DNA of 10,941 nucleotides from an uncultured Anaeromassilibacillus sp. Lineage in GTDB: Bacteria > Bacillota > Clostridia > Oscillospirales > Acutalibacteraceae. The position numbers were made by a program, and so were the translations under genes. This document shows positions 1 to 6,604 of the stretch, piece after piece. The stretch lies in assembly GCA_945988865.1 (NCBI GenBank), contig CAMFTQ010000008.1, positions 1 to 10,941 of the forward strand. The letters run 5' to 3'. The notes below the pieces were generated by a model that saw only the letters and a list, made by a program, of their open reading frames with translations, was not told the DNA's origin and did no database searches. Position 1 is the stretch's first letter. Each line of letters starts with the position of its first letter.

Positions 1-1
1 C

Positions 2-163
2 TTCACAGTGGGTCTTACAGACATCAGCGTTTATACCTTTGACAAGGACAACGTAAGCAAAACGTACAGCATTACACCTAAAATCGGCTATACGAATGGT
101 ATTACGGCAGAGGTTGTAAAGGACAGCAGCGGAGATTATTACTTATATACTGAAAAGCAATAA
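2..163 (+). CDS. 3' end of an unrecognised protein (partial)
   Basis: The frame is open from the left edge to a TAA at 161-163, giving the last 53 residues of a protein that begins outside the window. The tail is rich in beta-branched and aromatic residues (SVYTFDKDNV, DYYLYTEKQ) and looks like an extracytoplasmic beta-rich ending; it has no membrane segment. The pattern of a short strand, a charged turn and then KIGYTNGITAEV is faintly like the C-terminal barrel of HlyD/RND periplasmic-adaptor proteins, but this is too weak for a functional call. I see no GC-rich hairpin with a T-run after the stop. The next gene has its own promoter about 45 bp downstream, so the two are probably separate units. 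Confidence 0.6.
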   Translation, partial: FTVGLTDISVYTFDKDNVSKTYSITPKIGYTNGITAEVVKDSSGDYYLYTEKQ

Positions 164-206
164 AATAAAGCTCCGAAAAAAATTTTAAAAGTTATTGAAA
201 ATACTA

Positions 207-235
207 TTGACAGTCACGTGAACCTGTGATATAAT
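207..235 (+). promoter_or_regulatory. Consensus SigA promoter of the SPFH gene
   Basis: TTGACA at 207-212 and TATAAT at 230-235 are both perfect hexamers separated by the optimal 17 bp. TG at 227-228 also makes an extended -10. The start of transcription is expected near 242, which leaves a leader of about 120 nt before the ATG at 362. The -10 lies inside a perfect inverted repeat (TGTGAT-ATA-ATCACA, 225-239), so a repressor may act here. Strong unregulated use is the simpler reading. Confidence 0.85.
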
Positions 236-242
236 CACAATA

Positions 243-328
243 ACTTAATGAGAGTTAAGTGAAAACGACTTGTACGGCAATATCTATTTTGACATCTTTG
301 TTTTTATTACATATTATATTGCCGTACA
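243..328 (+). promoter_or_regulatory. Structured 5' leader: two hairpins before the SPFH gene
   Basis: Two inverted repeats lie in the expected leader RNA. The first is ACTTAA (243-248), a 6-nt loop, and TTAAGT (255-260), placed almost at the expected 5' end. The second is a perfect 13-bp pair, TGTACGGCAATAT (271-283) and ATATTGCCGTACA (316-328), closing a 32-nt T-rich loop. The second stem ends 20 nt before the Shine-Dalgarno GGAGG (349-353), so it leaves the ribosome site free. No uninterrupted T-run follows directly, which argues against a simple attenuator. An mRNA-stabilising 5' structure or a protein-binding leader are both possible. The layout does not match a riboswitch class that I recognise. 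Confidence 0.55.
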
Positions 329-361
329 GCCATATATTTAATTTTTTCGGAGGAAATCAGT

Positions 362-1204
362 ATGAACAAATCAAAGCTAAAGGTTATTATTCCATCGGCA
401 ATTATTGCGGTGCTTTTGCTTATTACAGTGCTTTCGTCTATTGCGGTTGTGCCGGCAGGCTCCACAGGTGTTGTAACAACGTTTGGCAAGGTGTCCGACA
501 CTGTTATGCAGGAGGGCTTGAACTTTAAGGTTCCCTTTGTGCAGAATGTAGCAATCATCAGCAACAAAATCCAGAAGCAAGAGGTTGAAGCCGCCGCTGT
601 TTCAAAAGACCTTCAGACAGTAAGCAGTAATATTGCCGTAAACTATCGTGTAGGACTTCAGTCAAGCGCAAACATCTACAAGAACATCGGCAGCGACTAC
701 GAAACAATCGTGCTTTTGCCTGCCGTTCAAGAGAGTATGAAGTCGGTAAGCGCAAAATATACGGCAGAGGAGCTTATTACAAAACGTGCTCAGGTTGGCG
801 AAGAAATCAAGAAAACGCTTGAAGAAAAGGTAAACGAGTACGGCATTATGATTGAAAAATTCAACATAGTAAACTTTGACTTTTCGCAGGAGTTCAATCA
901 GGCGATAGAGGCAAAGCAGGTAGCCGAGCAGAACCTTATCAAGACAAAGACAGAGCAGGAGCAGGCTATTGTAGTAGCAGAGGCAGAGGCTAAGAAAAAG
1001 GTAATTGCCGCACAGGCAGAGGCTGACGCAATTTCAAAGAAGGCAAAGGCACAGGCTGACGCTAACAAGCTCTTAAACGCTTCACTTAACGATACTATCG
1101 TTGAGTATGAAAAGGTGCAGAAGTGGAACGGTGAGCTGCCAAAGGCTACAGGCTCAAACTCAATTATTGATATGAGAGATACGACAACAACAAAAACACA
1201 GTAA
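362..1204 (+). CDS. SPFH/Band 7 (prohibitin-like) membrane protein
   Basis: This 280-residue protein has the standard prohibitin-like layout. A short basic N-terminus and one membrane helix (about residues 9-30) are followed by the SPFH/Band 7 domain, which opens with the typical VPAGSTGVVTTFGKV stretch (30-44) and runs to about residue 175. An Ala/Glu/Lys-rich coiled coil (about 180-240) contains the usual AEAEAKKKVIAAQAEA pattern, and a short conserved tail (WNGELPKATG) follows. Proteins of this family oligomerise on the membrane and act as scaffolds, often controlling membrane proteases or lipid microdomains; the client here is unknown. The ATG at 362 is set by GGAGG at 349-353 with 8-nt spacing. 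The gene is flanked by its own promoter and terminator, so it is monocistronic. No NfeD or FtsH partner gene lies beside it. The family call is firm; the role is not. Confidence 0.9.
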   Translation: MNKSKLKVIIPSAIIAVLLLITVLSSIAVVPAGSTGVVTTFGKVSDTVMQEGLNFKVPFVQNVAIISNKIQKQEVEAAAVSKDLQTVSSNIAVNYRVGLQSSANIYKNIGSDYETIVLLPAVQESMKSVSAKYTAEELITKRAQVGEEIKKTLEEKVNEYGIMIEKFNIVNFDFSQEFNQAIEAKQVAEQNLIKTKTEQEQAIVVAEAEAKKKVIAAQAEADAISKKAKAQADANKLLNASLNDTIVEYEKVQKWNGELPKATGSNSIIDMRDTTTTKTQ

Positions 1205-1276
1205 TTTTAGTATTACAGCTTATAAGGATAAAAGGTATAGAAAAAATAGGATCGGGGATAACCCCAAAAACGGAAG

Positions 1277-1315
1277 CAGAGCCAAGACTTAAATTGTCAA
1301 GGCTCTGTTTTGTTT
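1277..1315 (+). terminator. Intrinsic terminator of the SPFH gene
   Basis: CAGAGCC (1277-1283) pairs with GGCTCTG (1301-1307) around a 17-nt loop that can pair further (GAC 1286-1288 with GTC 1296-1298), and TTTTGTTT follows directly. It lies 72 nt past the stop. A small GGGG-ATAA-CCCC hairpin (1254-1265) precedes it without a T-run. Confidence 0.8.
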
Positions 1316-1536
1316 AAAAAATTATTCACTTTACATCATTCATTGTATAATAAAAGTATAACGAGCGTTATAACAATACAGACTTATATTATTTTAATTA
1401 GCTGCTCGTGTTTAATATTCAATTCTTTCTCGACAATATAAAAACAGCTAATTTAACAGCTTTACTTTATAAAATTTAAAACCCTAAGAATTTGCTTATT
1501 TTTCTACAAAAGCATATAAAAAATCCCACTGAATTA
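1316..1536. other. Gene-free A/T-rich regulatory stretch before spoIIE
   Basis: No convincing open frame with a ribosome site was found. The stretch holds two inverted repeats: TATAAC-GAGC-GTTATA (1357-1372), and AATTAGCTG (1396-1404) with CAGCTAATT (1445-1453), the latter enclosing a 40-nt loop. Two heptamers differ by one base from the Spo0A box (TTCGACA on this strand): CTCGACA at 1429-1435, in that loop, and TTCTACA at 1502-1508. A TATAAT at 1346-1351 has no -35 at a workable distance. This is probably the upstream control region of spoIIE. Confidence 0.4.
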
Positions 1537-1569
1537 TTGACAAAGTAATACCGCACTGTCGCCTATAAT
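1537..1569 (+). promoter_or_regulatory. spoIIE promoter, Spo0A-type with a 21-bp spacer
   Basis: A perfect -35 TTGACA (1537-1542) and a perfect -10 TATAAT (1564-1569) are separated by 21 bp, which is too long for ordinary SigA recognition. This is the hallmark of the Spo0A-activated SigA promoters of Bacillus subtilis spoIIE and spoIIG. Heptamers close to the 0A box TGTCGAA/TTCGACA lie around it: TTCTACA (1502-1508), TGTCGCC (1557-1563) and TTCGGCA (1585-1591). The spacing and the gene identity support each other. Direct Spo0A control is inferred. Confidence 0.7.
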
Positions 1570-1617
1570 TTAGTCATAAAAATTTTCGGCAAAAATATAA
1601 TTATAGGATGTGTAAAA

Positions 1618-3939
1618 ATGACAGTTTCAAAGACGGTTAAAAAATTAACGCAGGAAGGCTCACCGGCTGTGCTTTATAGCGCAGTTACTCACTTAGTTTA
1701 TTTTTTGTGCGGTGTAATGGCGTCAAGAGGAGCGCTGCTCGGCGAGCTTGCACCGTTCGGTGCTTCGCTTACGGCGGCGGCGCCTCGGCAGAATCTTTTT
1801 TCGGCGGCGGCTGGCGCTACGCTCGGCTACATAATACTTTCGCCTGTTGACAGCTTTCGCTACATAGCCTCGGTTGCCGCCATTTGTGCAATAAGGTGGA
1901 TTTTAGGCGATCTTAAAAGATTTTCCAGGAGTGCGCTGTTTGCGCCCTTGACTGCGTTTCTGCCTGTTCTGGCAACAGGTATTGCTCTGCTTTATTCCGA
2001 TTCATCGCAGATTTCACGCTTTTCCCTCTGCGTTATCGAAGCGCTTGCGGCAGGCTCGTGCGCCTTTTTTATAAAAAGTGCCGTAACGCTCTTTTCGTCA
2101 GGACGGGCGATAAATTCCTTTTCGGAACAGGAGCTTGCCTGTATAGCTATGGCGGGGTGTATACTTGTTTTATCGTTAGGCTCTGTTGAGTTTGAGCAGA
2201 TTTCTCTCGGGCGAATAATTGCCGTTGTTGTGATTTTGCTGTGTGGCAGATACGGCTCTGTCACAGCCGGCAGTATATGCGGAATTGCAACCGGTATCGT
2301 CTTTTCGCTGTCCTCGTCAAGACTTGTTTTTCTCTCGGCAGGCTATAGCTTCGGCGGTATGATGTGCGGACTGTTTGCACCTGTGGGCAAGCTCGGCTGT
2401 GCGGCTGTGTTTTTTGTCTGCAACACCGTTATGTCGCTGTCGTCCTCAGATTCCTCGATTGTTGTTGCAGTGCTGATAGAAACGGCAGTCGGCGTAACTG
2501 CGTTCTTGCTTATTCCCAAAAGCGTAGGCAATACGATGTCGGCATTGTTTTTGCCGTCAAACAGAGAAAACAGCGACAGCTCAATAAAAAGCACCGTTGT
2601 AATGCGACTTGATTTTGCGTCAAACGCACTTAAAAATGTCAGCGAATGTGTAACAAGCGTGTCTGACAGGCTCAAAAATATGTATTCAAACACCATAGAT
2701 ACAGTCTTTGAAAAATCGGTAAAGGAGGTCTGCTCAGCCTGCGGTCTGCGTGTATATTGCCTTGAAAAGCAAAAAGAGATTACAAAAGATGACTTTAACC
2801 GCCTGACAAAAATTCTCAGGCAAAACGGGAATATAACGGCTGAGGATATAAACGGGCAGTTTGTAAAACGCTGCTGTAAGCACAAGGAGCTTGCGCACAG
2901 CATAAGCAAAAATTACGAACAGCTTTTAGCATATCAGCAGGCAAACCAAAGGGTGACTCAGGTGCGTTCTGTTGTAGCCGGTCAGTTTTCGGGACTTTCC
3001 GAGCTTCTTTGCGACTTGTCACAAGAATTAAGCACTGTAGAAACATACGATACAGACTGCGAAGGTCGAGTGACTAACGCTTTACGCAAAATCGGACTTG
3101 CCCCTGTTGACTGTGTTTGCAGAATTGACAGCAAGGGCAGAATGACTGTCGAGGTCGAGGCTTTGTTCACTCTTAAAAACGGAATTAAGAAAGGACAGCT
3201 GATAAAGGAGGTTTCAAAGGCCTGTGGCAGACGGTTTGATACTCCCTTAACAAGCCACGCAGGAGATAAAATCCGCCTTGCCTTTTGCGAGCTGCCTGTG
3301 TATGATGTTGAAATCGGCTCAAGCCAGCACATCAGCGAAAACGGAAATTTGTGCGGTGACTGCATAAACTACTTTAACAACGGCTTTGGCAGTATGATTG
3401 CGCTTATCAGTGACGGTATGGGAACAGGGGGCGTAGCCGCCGTTGACTCAAATATGACGTCAAGCATTATGACAAAGCTGTGCAAGGCAGGTCTTTCTTA
3501 CGACTGCTCGCTACAGGTTGTAAATTCTGCTCTTATGGTGAAGTCAGAGGAGGAGTCGCTTGCAACGCTCGATATGGCAGACATCAATCTGTTTACAGGT
3601 ACGGTACAGCTTATGAAGGCCGGCGCACCCGTCACATTTATAAGGAAAAATGGAACTGTTCTGCGAAAGAATATTCCGTCACTGCCCATAGGCATATTAA
3701 ACGAGGTCAGGCTGTCAAGAGAAAGCGTTGATTTGTCAGAGGGTGATATGATTGTTATGGTGTCTGACGGTGCATTGTACGGTGATGAAGGCTGGATATG
3801 CGATTTGATTTTATCGTGGAACGAGGGCAGTGCCGAGGAGCTTGCGTATGAAATTGTAAGTCGGGCGCAAAAAAGCCGTAATGACGGTCACGATGACGAC
3901 ATTACGGCGATTGCGATGAGAATTGTATGTAATTATTAA
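1618..3939 (+). CDS. spoIIE: Stage II sporulation protein E, PP2C-type phosphatase
   Basis: SpoIIE dephosphorylates the anti-anti-sigma factor SpoIIAA in the forespore and so activates SigmaF; it also acts at the polar septum with FtsZ. This 773-residue protein (827 in B. subtilis) has the family layout: a polytopic membrane domain over about residues 20-305, a central regulatory region with a conserved cysteine cluster (CSACGLRVYC, later RCCKH), and a C-terminal PP2C/SpoIIE domain. Metal-binding motifs are intact: ISDGMGTG with D599, VSDGALYGD with D717, and GHDDDIT with D761. The ATG at 1618 follows AGGATG (1605-1610) with 7-nt spacing. Its stop overlaps the stop of the converging operon by 4 bp. 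Nothing suggests truncation. The promoter points to Spo0A control at sporulation onset. Confidence 0.96.
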   Translation: MTVSKTVKKLTQEGSPAVLYSAVTHLVYFLCGVMASRGALLGELAPFGASLTAAAPRQNLFSAAAGATLGYIILSPVDSFRYIASVAAICAIRWILGDLKRFSRSALFAPLTAFLPVLATGIALLYSDSSQISRFSLCVIEALAAGSCAFFIKSAVTLFSSGRAINSFSEQELACIAMAGCILVLSLGSVEFEQISLGRIIAVVVILLCGRYGSVTAGSICGIATGIVFSLSSSRLVFLSAGYSFGGMMCGLFAPVGKLGCAAVFFVCNTVMSLSSSDSSIVVAVLIETAVGVTAFLLIPKSVGNTMSALFLPSNRENSDSSIKSTVVMRLDFASNALKNVSECVTSVSDRLKNMYSNTIDTVFEKSVKEVCSACGLRVYCLEKQKEITKDDFNRLTKILRQNGNITAEDINGQFVKRCCKHKELAHSISKNYEQLLAYQQANQRVTQVRSVVAGQFSGLSELLCDLSQELSTVETYDTDCEGRVTNALRKIGLAPVDCVCRIDSKGRMTVEVEALFTLKNGIKKGQLIKEVSKACGRRFDTPLTSHAGDKIRLAFCELPVYDVEIGSSQHISENGNLCGDCINYFNNGFGSMIALISDGMGTGGVAAVDSNMTSSIMTKLCKAGLSYDCSLQVVNSALMVKSEEESLATLDMADINLFTGTVQLMKAGAPVTFIRKNGTVLRKNIPSLPIGILNEVRLSRESVDLSEGDMIVMVSDGALYGDEGWICDLILSWNEGSAEELAYEIVSRAQKSRNDGHDDDITAIAMRIVCNY
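3869..3908 (-). terminator. Terminator of the minus-strand operon, inside spoIIE
   Basis: Read on the minus strand, GCCGTAATG (3908-3900) and CATTACGGC (3883-3875) form a perfect 9-bp stem. Inside it, GTCA and TGAC (3897-3894 and 3890-3887) form a 4-bp stem with a 3-nt loop, and TTTTTT (3874-3869) follows at once. It lies 27 nt beyond the stop of the minus-strand membrane-protein gene. The same bases encode residues 753-764 of SpoIIE, including the HDDDIT metal-binding motif. Confidence 0.75.
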
Positions 3940-5021
3940 GGCTGCTCTGTCGGAGCTTTTGTGCCTTCTGAAATTTCTTCTGCTTTGTCTTGCTTTTTAT
4001 CCTTGCCGAGATACGCAAACGGCACTGAAATAAGTATTGTGAAATAGTACGTTATCGCTCTCCATACAAGCGTTGCGCTCTTTATGGTTTCGCCTGTAAA
4101 GAATAATGAAAACAGCGTAACAAAGCCAAGCTCCGCCGCACCCGAAGCGCCGGGAATCGGCATCATACCTGAAATCAGATTAACATACGACTGTCCGCAT
4201 ATCATATCAAATACACTTGCGCCACTCAGACCAAAGCCACGATAAACGCAGTACGGAACGGTAAATATAGCTAAAAGCTGAAGCGTTGTTACAATTATTG
4301 ATTGAAAGAACAGCTTTTTGTCCTTGTAAACAGTTTTGTTTGACGAGTGAAAAACCTCTGTCTGCTTTTTAAGCGAAAAAATAATCTCGTCACTGTTTTT
4401 GATAAATTTAAGCTTAGACAAAATTTTAGAAAGTAAATTTATTATTCCGCCTGTAAGACGAGTTGAAAACGAAAAAATCACAAACAAGGTCGACACTATA
4501 AGCTGTGATGAAAAGCCGACAAGCACAAATATTACAGACGCAGAGCTGTTTATCATCTGTGAAAAAATATTGAAGTTCACGCCAACCGCCACACCGGACA
4601 AACAGGTCATCACTATCTGATAAACAAGAAATTTCTGAATAAGCCTTGACGTGCTGTAGCCGGGACTGATTCCGAATTTTGACAGATAATAAATCTGCAT
4701 CGGCTGGCCGCCTGTTGACGAGGGCGTAACTGCTCCCCAGAATTGCCCTAAAAGTCCTGTTTTTACAGCGTCAGAAAAGCGAAAATTTTTGTATTGCGAT
4801 CTTATATATCTGTAGATAAGATAAATATCGCAGAGCATATTCAGAATGTGACAGATAAGTGCGCCGAAAAGCCAATAAAAATTAAACTTGATGTCAGAGC
4901 TTAATAAATCACGCAGACCGTTGTTGCTGAAAATAAAATAAATTATCACAACAGAGCAGATAAGCACCGCCAGCAGATTTAAAACAAAACGAAATGAAAT
5001 ATGCTTCTTTTTAGAACTCAT
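3936..5021 (-). CDS. LPG_synthase_TM / UPF0104 family polytopic membrane protein
   Basis: The 361-residue protein belongs to the family related to the flippase half of MprF (Pfam LPG_synthase_TM). It is mostly membrane helices, starting around residues 12-31 and 48-70. Family signature motifs are visible: WGAVTPSSTGGQP (95-107) before a helix, and MPIPGASGAAELGF (287-300), with WRAITYY near the end. The lysyltransferase half of MprF is absent, so it does not make lysyl-phosphatidylglycerol; a role in moving or presenting a (glyco)lipid is plausible. It starts 1 nt after the TGA of the upstream glycosyltransferase, with only a weak AAGG ribosome site, so translation is probably coupled. That pairing suggests the substrate may be the glycolipid made by its neighbour, which is inference. 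The C-terminus is a short hydrophilic tail that overlaps the 3' end of spoIIE. Confidence 0.85.
   Translation of the reverse strand: MSSKKKHISFRFVLNLLAVLICSVVIIYFIFSNNGLRDLLSSDIKFNFYWLFGALICHILNMLCDIYLIYRYIRSQYKNFRFSDAVKTGLLGQFWGAVTPSSTGGQPMQIYYLSKFGISPGYSTSRLIQKFLVYQIVMTCLSGVAVGVNFNIFSQMINSSASVIFVLVGFSSQLIVSTLFVIFSFSTRLTGGIINLLSKILSKLKFIKNSDEIIFSLKKQTEVFHSSNKTVYKDKKLFFQSIIVTTLQLLAIFTVPYCVYRGFGLSGASVFDMICGQSYVNLISGMMPIPGASGAAELGFVTLFSLFFTGETIKSATLVWRAITYYFTILISVPFAYLGKDKKQDKAEEISEGTKAPTEQP
3944..3960 (+). terminator. Possible weak terminator of spoIIE, inside the opposing gene
   Basis: GCTCT-GTC-GGAGC (3944-3956) can form a 5-bp stem with one G-U pair, followed by TTTT (3957-3960), starting 5 nt after the spoIIE stop. 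It lies in the last codons of the converging gene. The stem is short and the T-run brief, so termination may be poor. An outer AAGGC/GCCTT pair (3938-3942, 3963-3967) could compete or extend it. Confidence 0.3.
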
Positions 5022-5022
5022 T

Positions 5023-6348
5023 TCAATTTACCTTTTCTTTGTCAGCGTTTGGTATAGCAGAGGAGCCTTTGCTTTCTATAAGCTTTGTCATAAGGTTGTA
5101 AATGTTTTCGGACGATTTATCCTTGCACAGCTTACGACAGTTTTCTCTCATTTGACTTAGCTTTTCTTCATTTGTCAGCAGCTCATCAATCTGCTGTGCG
5201 CCCTGCTTGCCCTTTTGCAGAGAAATAGCCATATTGTGCCTTACTACAAAATCGGCGTTGTCCTCCTCCTGACCGGGGAATGCGTTGAATATTGCAAGCG
5301 GAAGTGAGCTTGCAAGGCTCTCTGATACTGTAAGACCGCCGGGCTTTGTGATAATCAGATCGGAAATGTGCATATAGTCCTGAACATTGTCGATAAAATA
5401 CAAGAGCTTAGTCGGCTTTTTTGCGTGAGTAGAACGCTTGAAATGCTTTACAATCGGCATTTCATCAATGCTTTCTTTAATTTGTCCCTTAATCTGTCCT
5501 GTCAGCTCATATGCCTTTCGCCTTTTGCTGTCTGAGGGGAGCTTTTCAAAATAAGACAGCTCCTCTATCTCAAATTCATCTATTTTATCGTTGAGCATTT
5601 TTTCAAATGCGCTGTAAAGTCTTTTGTTCTTGCCTGTTATAACTATAATCTGAAATTGCGTTTTGAGGTCGAGCAGGTTTTCATAGATTTTGAGAACATC
5701 GGTTACACCAAAGCTGCCCGCCATAATGAGAATCGTTTTTATATTTTTGTCAAAGCCGAGTTCTTCTATTAAATCCTCTTTTTTGTCTTTGAAGTAAAAG
5801 CTTGAAAAAACAGGAATACCCAAGGAATAAATTTTGTCCTTTAAAACTCCGTATTTGTCGGAAAGCTCAGAAATCATATCGTCATTAGAAACAACATAAG
5901 CGTCAATATGGCTGTCTATGTACGTTCTGTGTGCAGAAAAGTCTGTTATGATTGACAAAACAGGAACGGTGATTCTGCCCTTTCCTTTAAGCACACCCAT
6001 CATTTTTGCCACAAAGGGGTGACAGGTAACGATAATATCGGGAGCAAATTCGTTTATAAGGGGCAAAAGCCTTTTTCCGCTTTGAGCATTTATGCGGTTA
6101 ATCATATCGTTTAACGCATTGTCCTTATCGGAAGAACGGTAAGCCTTGCCGTACAGCTTTGGTGTTTTTGTAGCCATATAGTGATAACCGTCAGAAATTG
6201 TTTTGTTAAAAATGTGACTGATTTCTTCCAGAGCGTCAACAACCAGAACCTCGGCGTTGCTGTCTTTTTCAAAAATTATTTCCTTTAACGCAGCAGCGGC
6301 ACGTTTGTGACCTCCGCCTGTCGAGGCGGTAAGAATTATGACCTTCAT
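5023..6348 (-). CDS. MGDG synthase/UgtP-like diacylglycerol glycosyltransferase
   Basis: This 441-residue GT28/GT-B protein resembles UgtP and plant MGDG synthase, which transfer glucose or galactose from a UDP-sugar to diacylglycerol at the inner membrane face. The N-terminal lobe opens with LTASTGGGHKRAA (6-18), the conserved acceptor-side glycine motif, and contains VTCHPFV (107-113) and IITDFSAH (133-140). The C-terminal lobe has MAGSFG (209-214), ITGK (237-240) and the nucleotide-sugar motif ITKPGGLTVSES (333-344). Between ITGK and YFIDNV lies an unusual Lys/Glu-rich insertion (about 255-314) that makes it longer than B. subtilis UgtP (382 residues). I chose the ATG at 6348 because AGGAGG (6360-6355) sits 6 nt before it; the ATG 33 nt upstream lacks a ribosome site. 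It is first in the operon with the LPG_synthase_TM gene. The exact sugar and processivity cannot be read from the sequence. Confidence 0.85.
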   Translation of the reverse strand: MKVIILTASTGGGHKRAAAALKEIIFEKDSNAEVLVVDALEEISHIFNKTISDGYHYMATKTPKLYGKAYRSSDKDNALNDMINRINAQSGKRLLPLINEFAPDIIVTCHPFVAKMMGVLKGKGRITVPVLSIITDFSAHRTYIDSHIDAYVVSNDDMISELSDKYGVLKDKIYSLGIPVFSSFYFKDKKEDLIEELGFDKNIKTILIMAGSFGVTDVLKIYENLLDLKTQFQIIVITGKNKRLYSAFEKMLNDKIDEFEIEELSYFEKLPSDSKRRKAYELTGQIKGQIKESIDEMPIVKHFKRSTHAKKPTKLLYFIDNVQDYMHISDLIITKPGGLTVSESLASSLPLAIFNAFPGQEEDNADFVVRHNMAISLQKGKQGAQQIDELLTNEEKLSQMRENCRKLCKDKSSENIYNLMTKLIESKGSSAIPNADKEKVN

Positions 6349-6398
6349 ATGAATCCTCCTTTTATAAATTTTTAATGCCAAAAACTACTTATAGCAAT

Positions 6399-6427
6399 AT
6401 TATATCAAACAGAAAGGGTGTTTTCAA
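6399..6427 (-). promoter_or_regulatory. SigA promoter of the glycosyltransferase operon
   Basis: On the minus strand TTGAAA (6427-6422) and TATAAT (6404-6399) are separated by 17 bp, and TGA directly before the -10 makes it extended. Transcription should begin near 6392, giving a leader of about 44 nt. Confidence 0.8.
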
Positions 6428-6490
6428 TATACATATGCGTTAATATGAAAACATAAGCAAACTATTTAACTTTATTATACAAATAAAAAT

Positions 6491-6512
6491 CGAAAAATCC
6501 AAAGATTTTTCG
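6491..6512. repeat. Perfect inverted repeat in the divergent intergenic region
   Basis: CGAAAAATC (6491-6499) and GATTTTTCG (6504-6512) form a perfect 9-bp inverted repeat with a CAAA loop. It lies between the divergent glycosyltransferase and VanW genes, upstream of the glycosyltransferase promoter and about 50-70 bp before any plausible VanW promoter. On the minus strand a T-rich run (6490-6481) follows, so it could end stray upstream transcription. With no minus-strand gene directly upstream, an operator is equally likely. Confidence 0.5.
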
Positions 6513-6535
6513 TCAAAATTTGTCTTATTTATCAA

Positions 6536-6564
6536 TTTATTTTTCAGACTGTTTGTAGTATCAT
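6536..6564 (+). promoter_or_regulatory. Weak candidate promoter of the VanW-family gene
   Basis: TATCAT (6559-6564) matches the -10 consensus at five of six positions, but the element 17 bp upstream (TTTATT, 6536-6541) is poor. No better SigA pair was found in 6430-6600, so this gene may need an activator or another sigma factor. Confidence 0.25.
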
Positions 6565-6604
6565 ATCAGTACGAAGGTATATTTTTGCCAAGGGAGGCTT
6601 AAGC

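Noticed and set aside
225..239. CRP/FNR-type operator reading of the TGTGA...TCACA palindrome
   Set aside because: The spacing between half-sites is 5 bp rather than the 6 bp of the CRP consensus, and a site over the -10 would not serve activation. I keep it only as an unassigned palindrome.
259..528. 89-residue frame starting in the SPFH leader
   Set aside because: It overlaps the SPFH gene in another frame, begins at a non-ATG codon inside the leader hairpin, and has no ribosome site.
1330..1351. TTTACA/TATAAT pair as a promoter upstream of spoIIE
   Set aside because: The hexamers are only 10 bp apart, and no -35 exists at 16-18 bp from this TATAAT.
2343..2909. 188-residue open frame on the minus strand inside spoIIE
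   Set aside because: It lies wholly within the conserved spoIIE coding region in antisense, has a composition typical of a shadow frame, and lacks a ribosome site or recognisable domain.
6349..6381. Upstream ATG at 6381 as the glycosyltransferase start
   Set aside because: It would add 11 residues before the conserved MKVIILTAS opening, has no ribosome site, and would need a start near the expected transcription start (about 6392). The AGGAGG fits the ATG at 6348.
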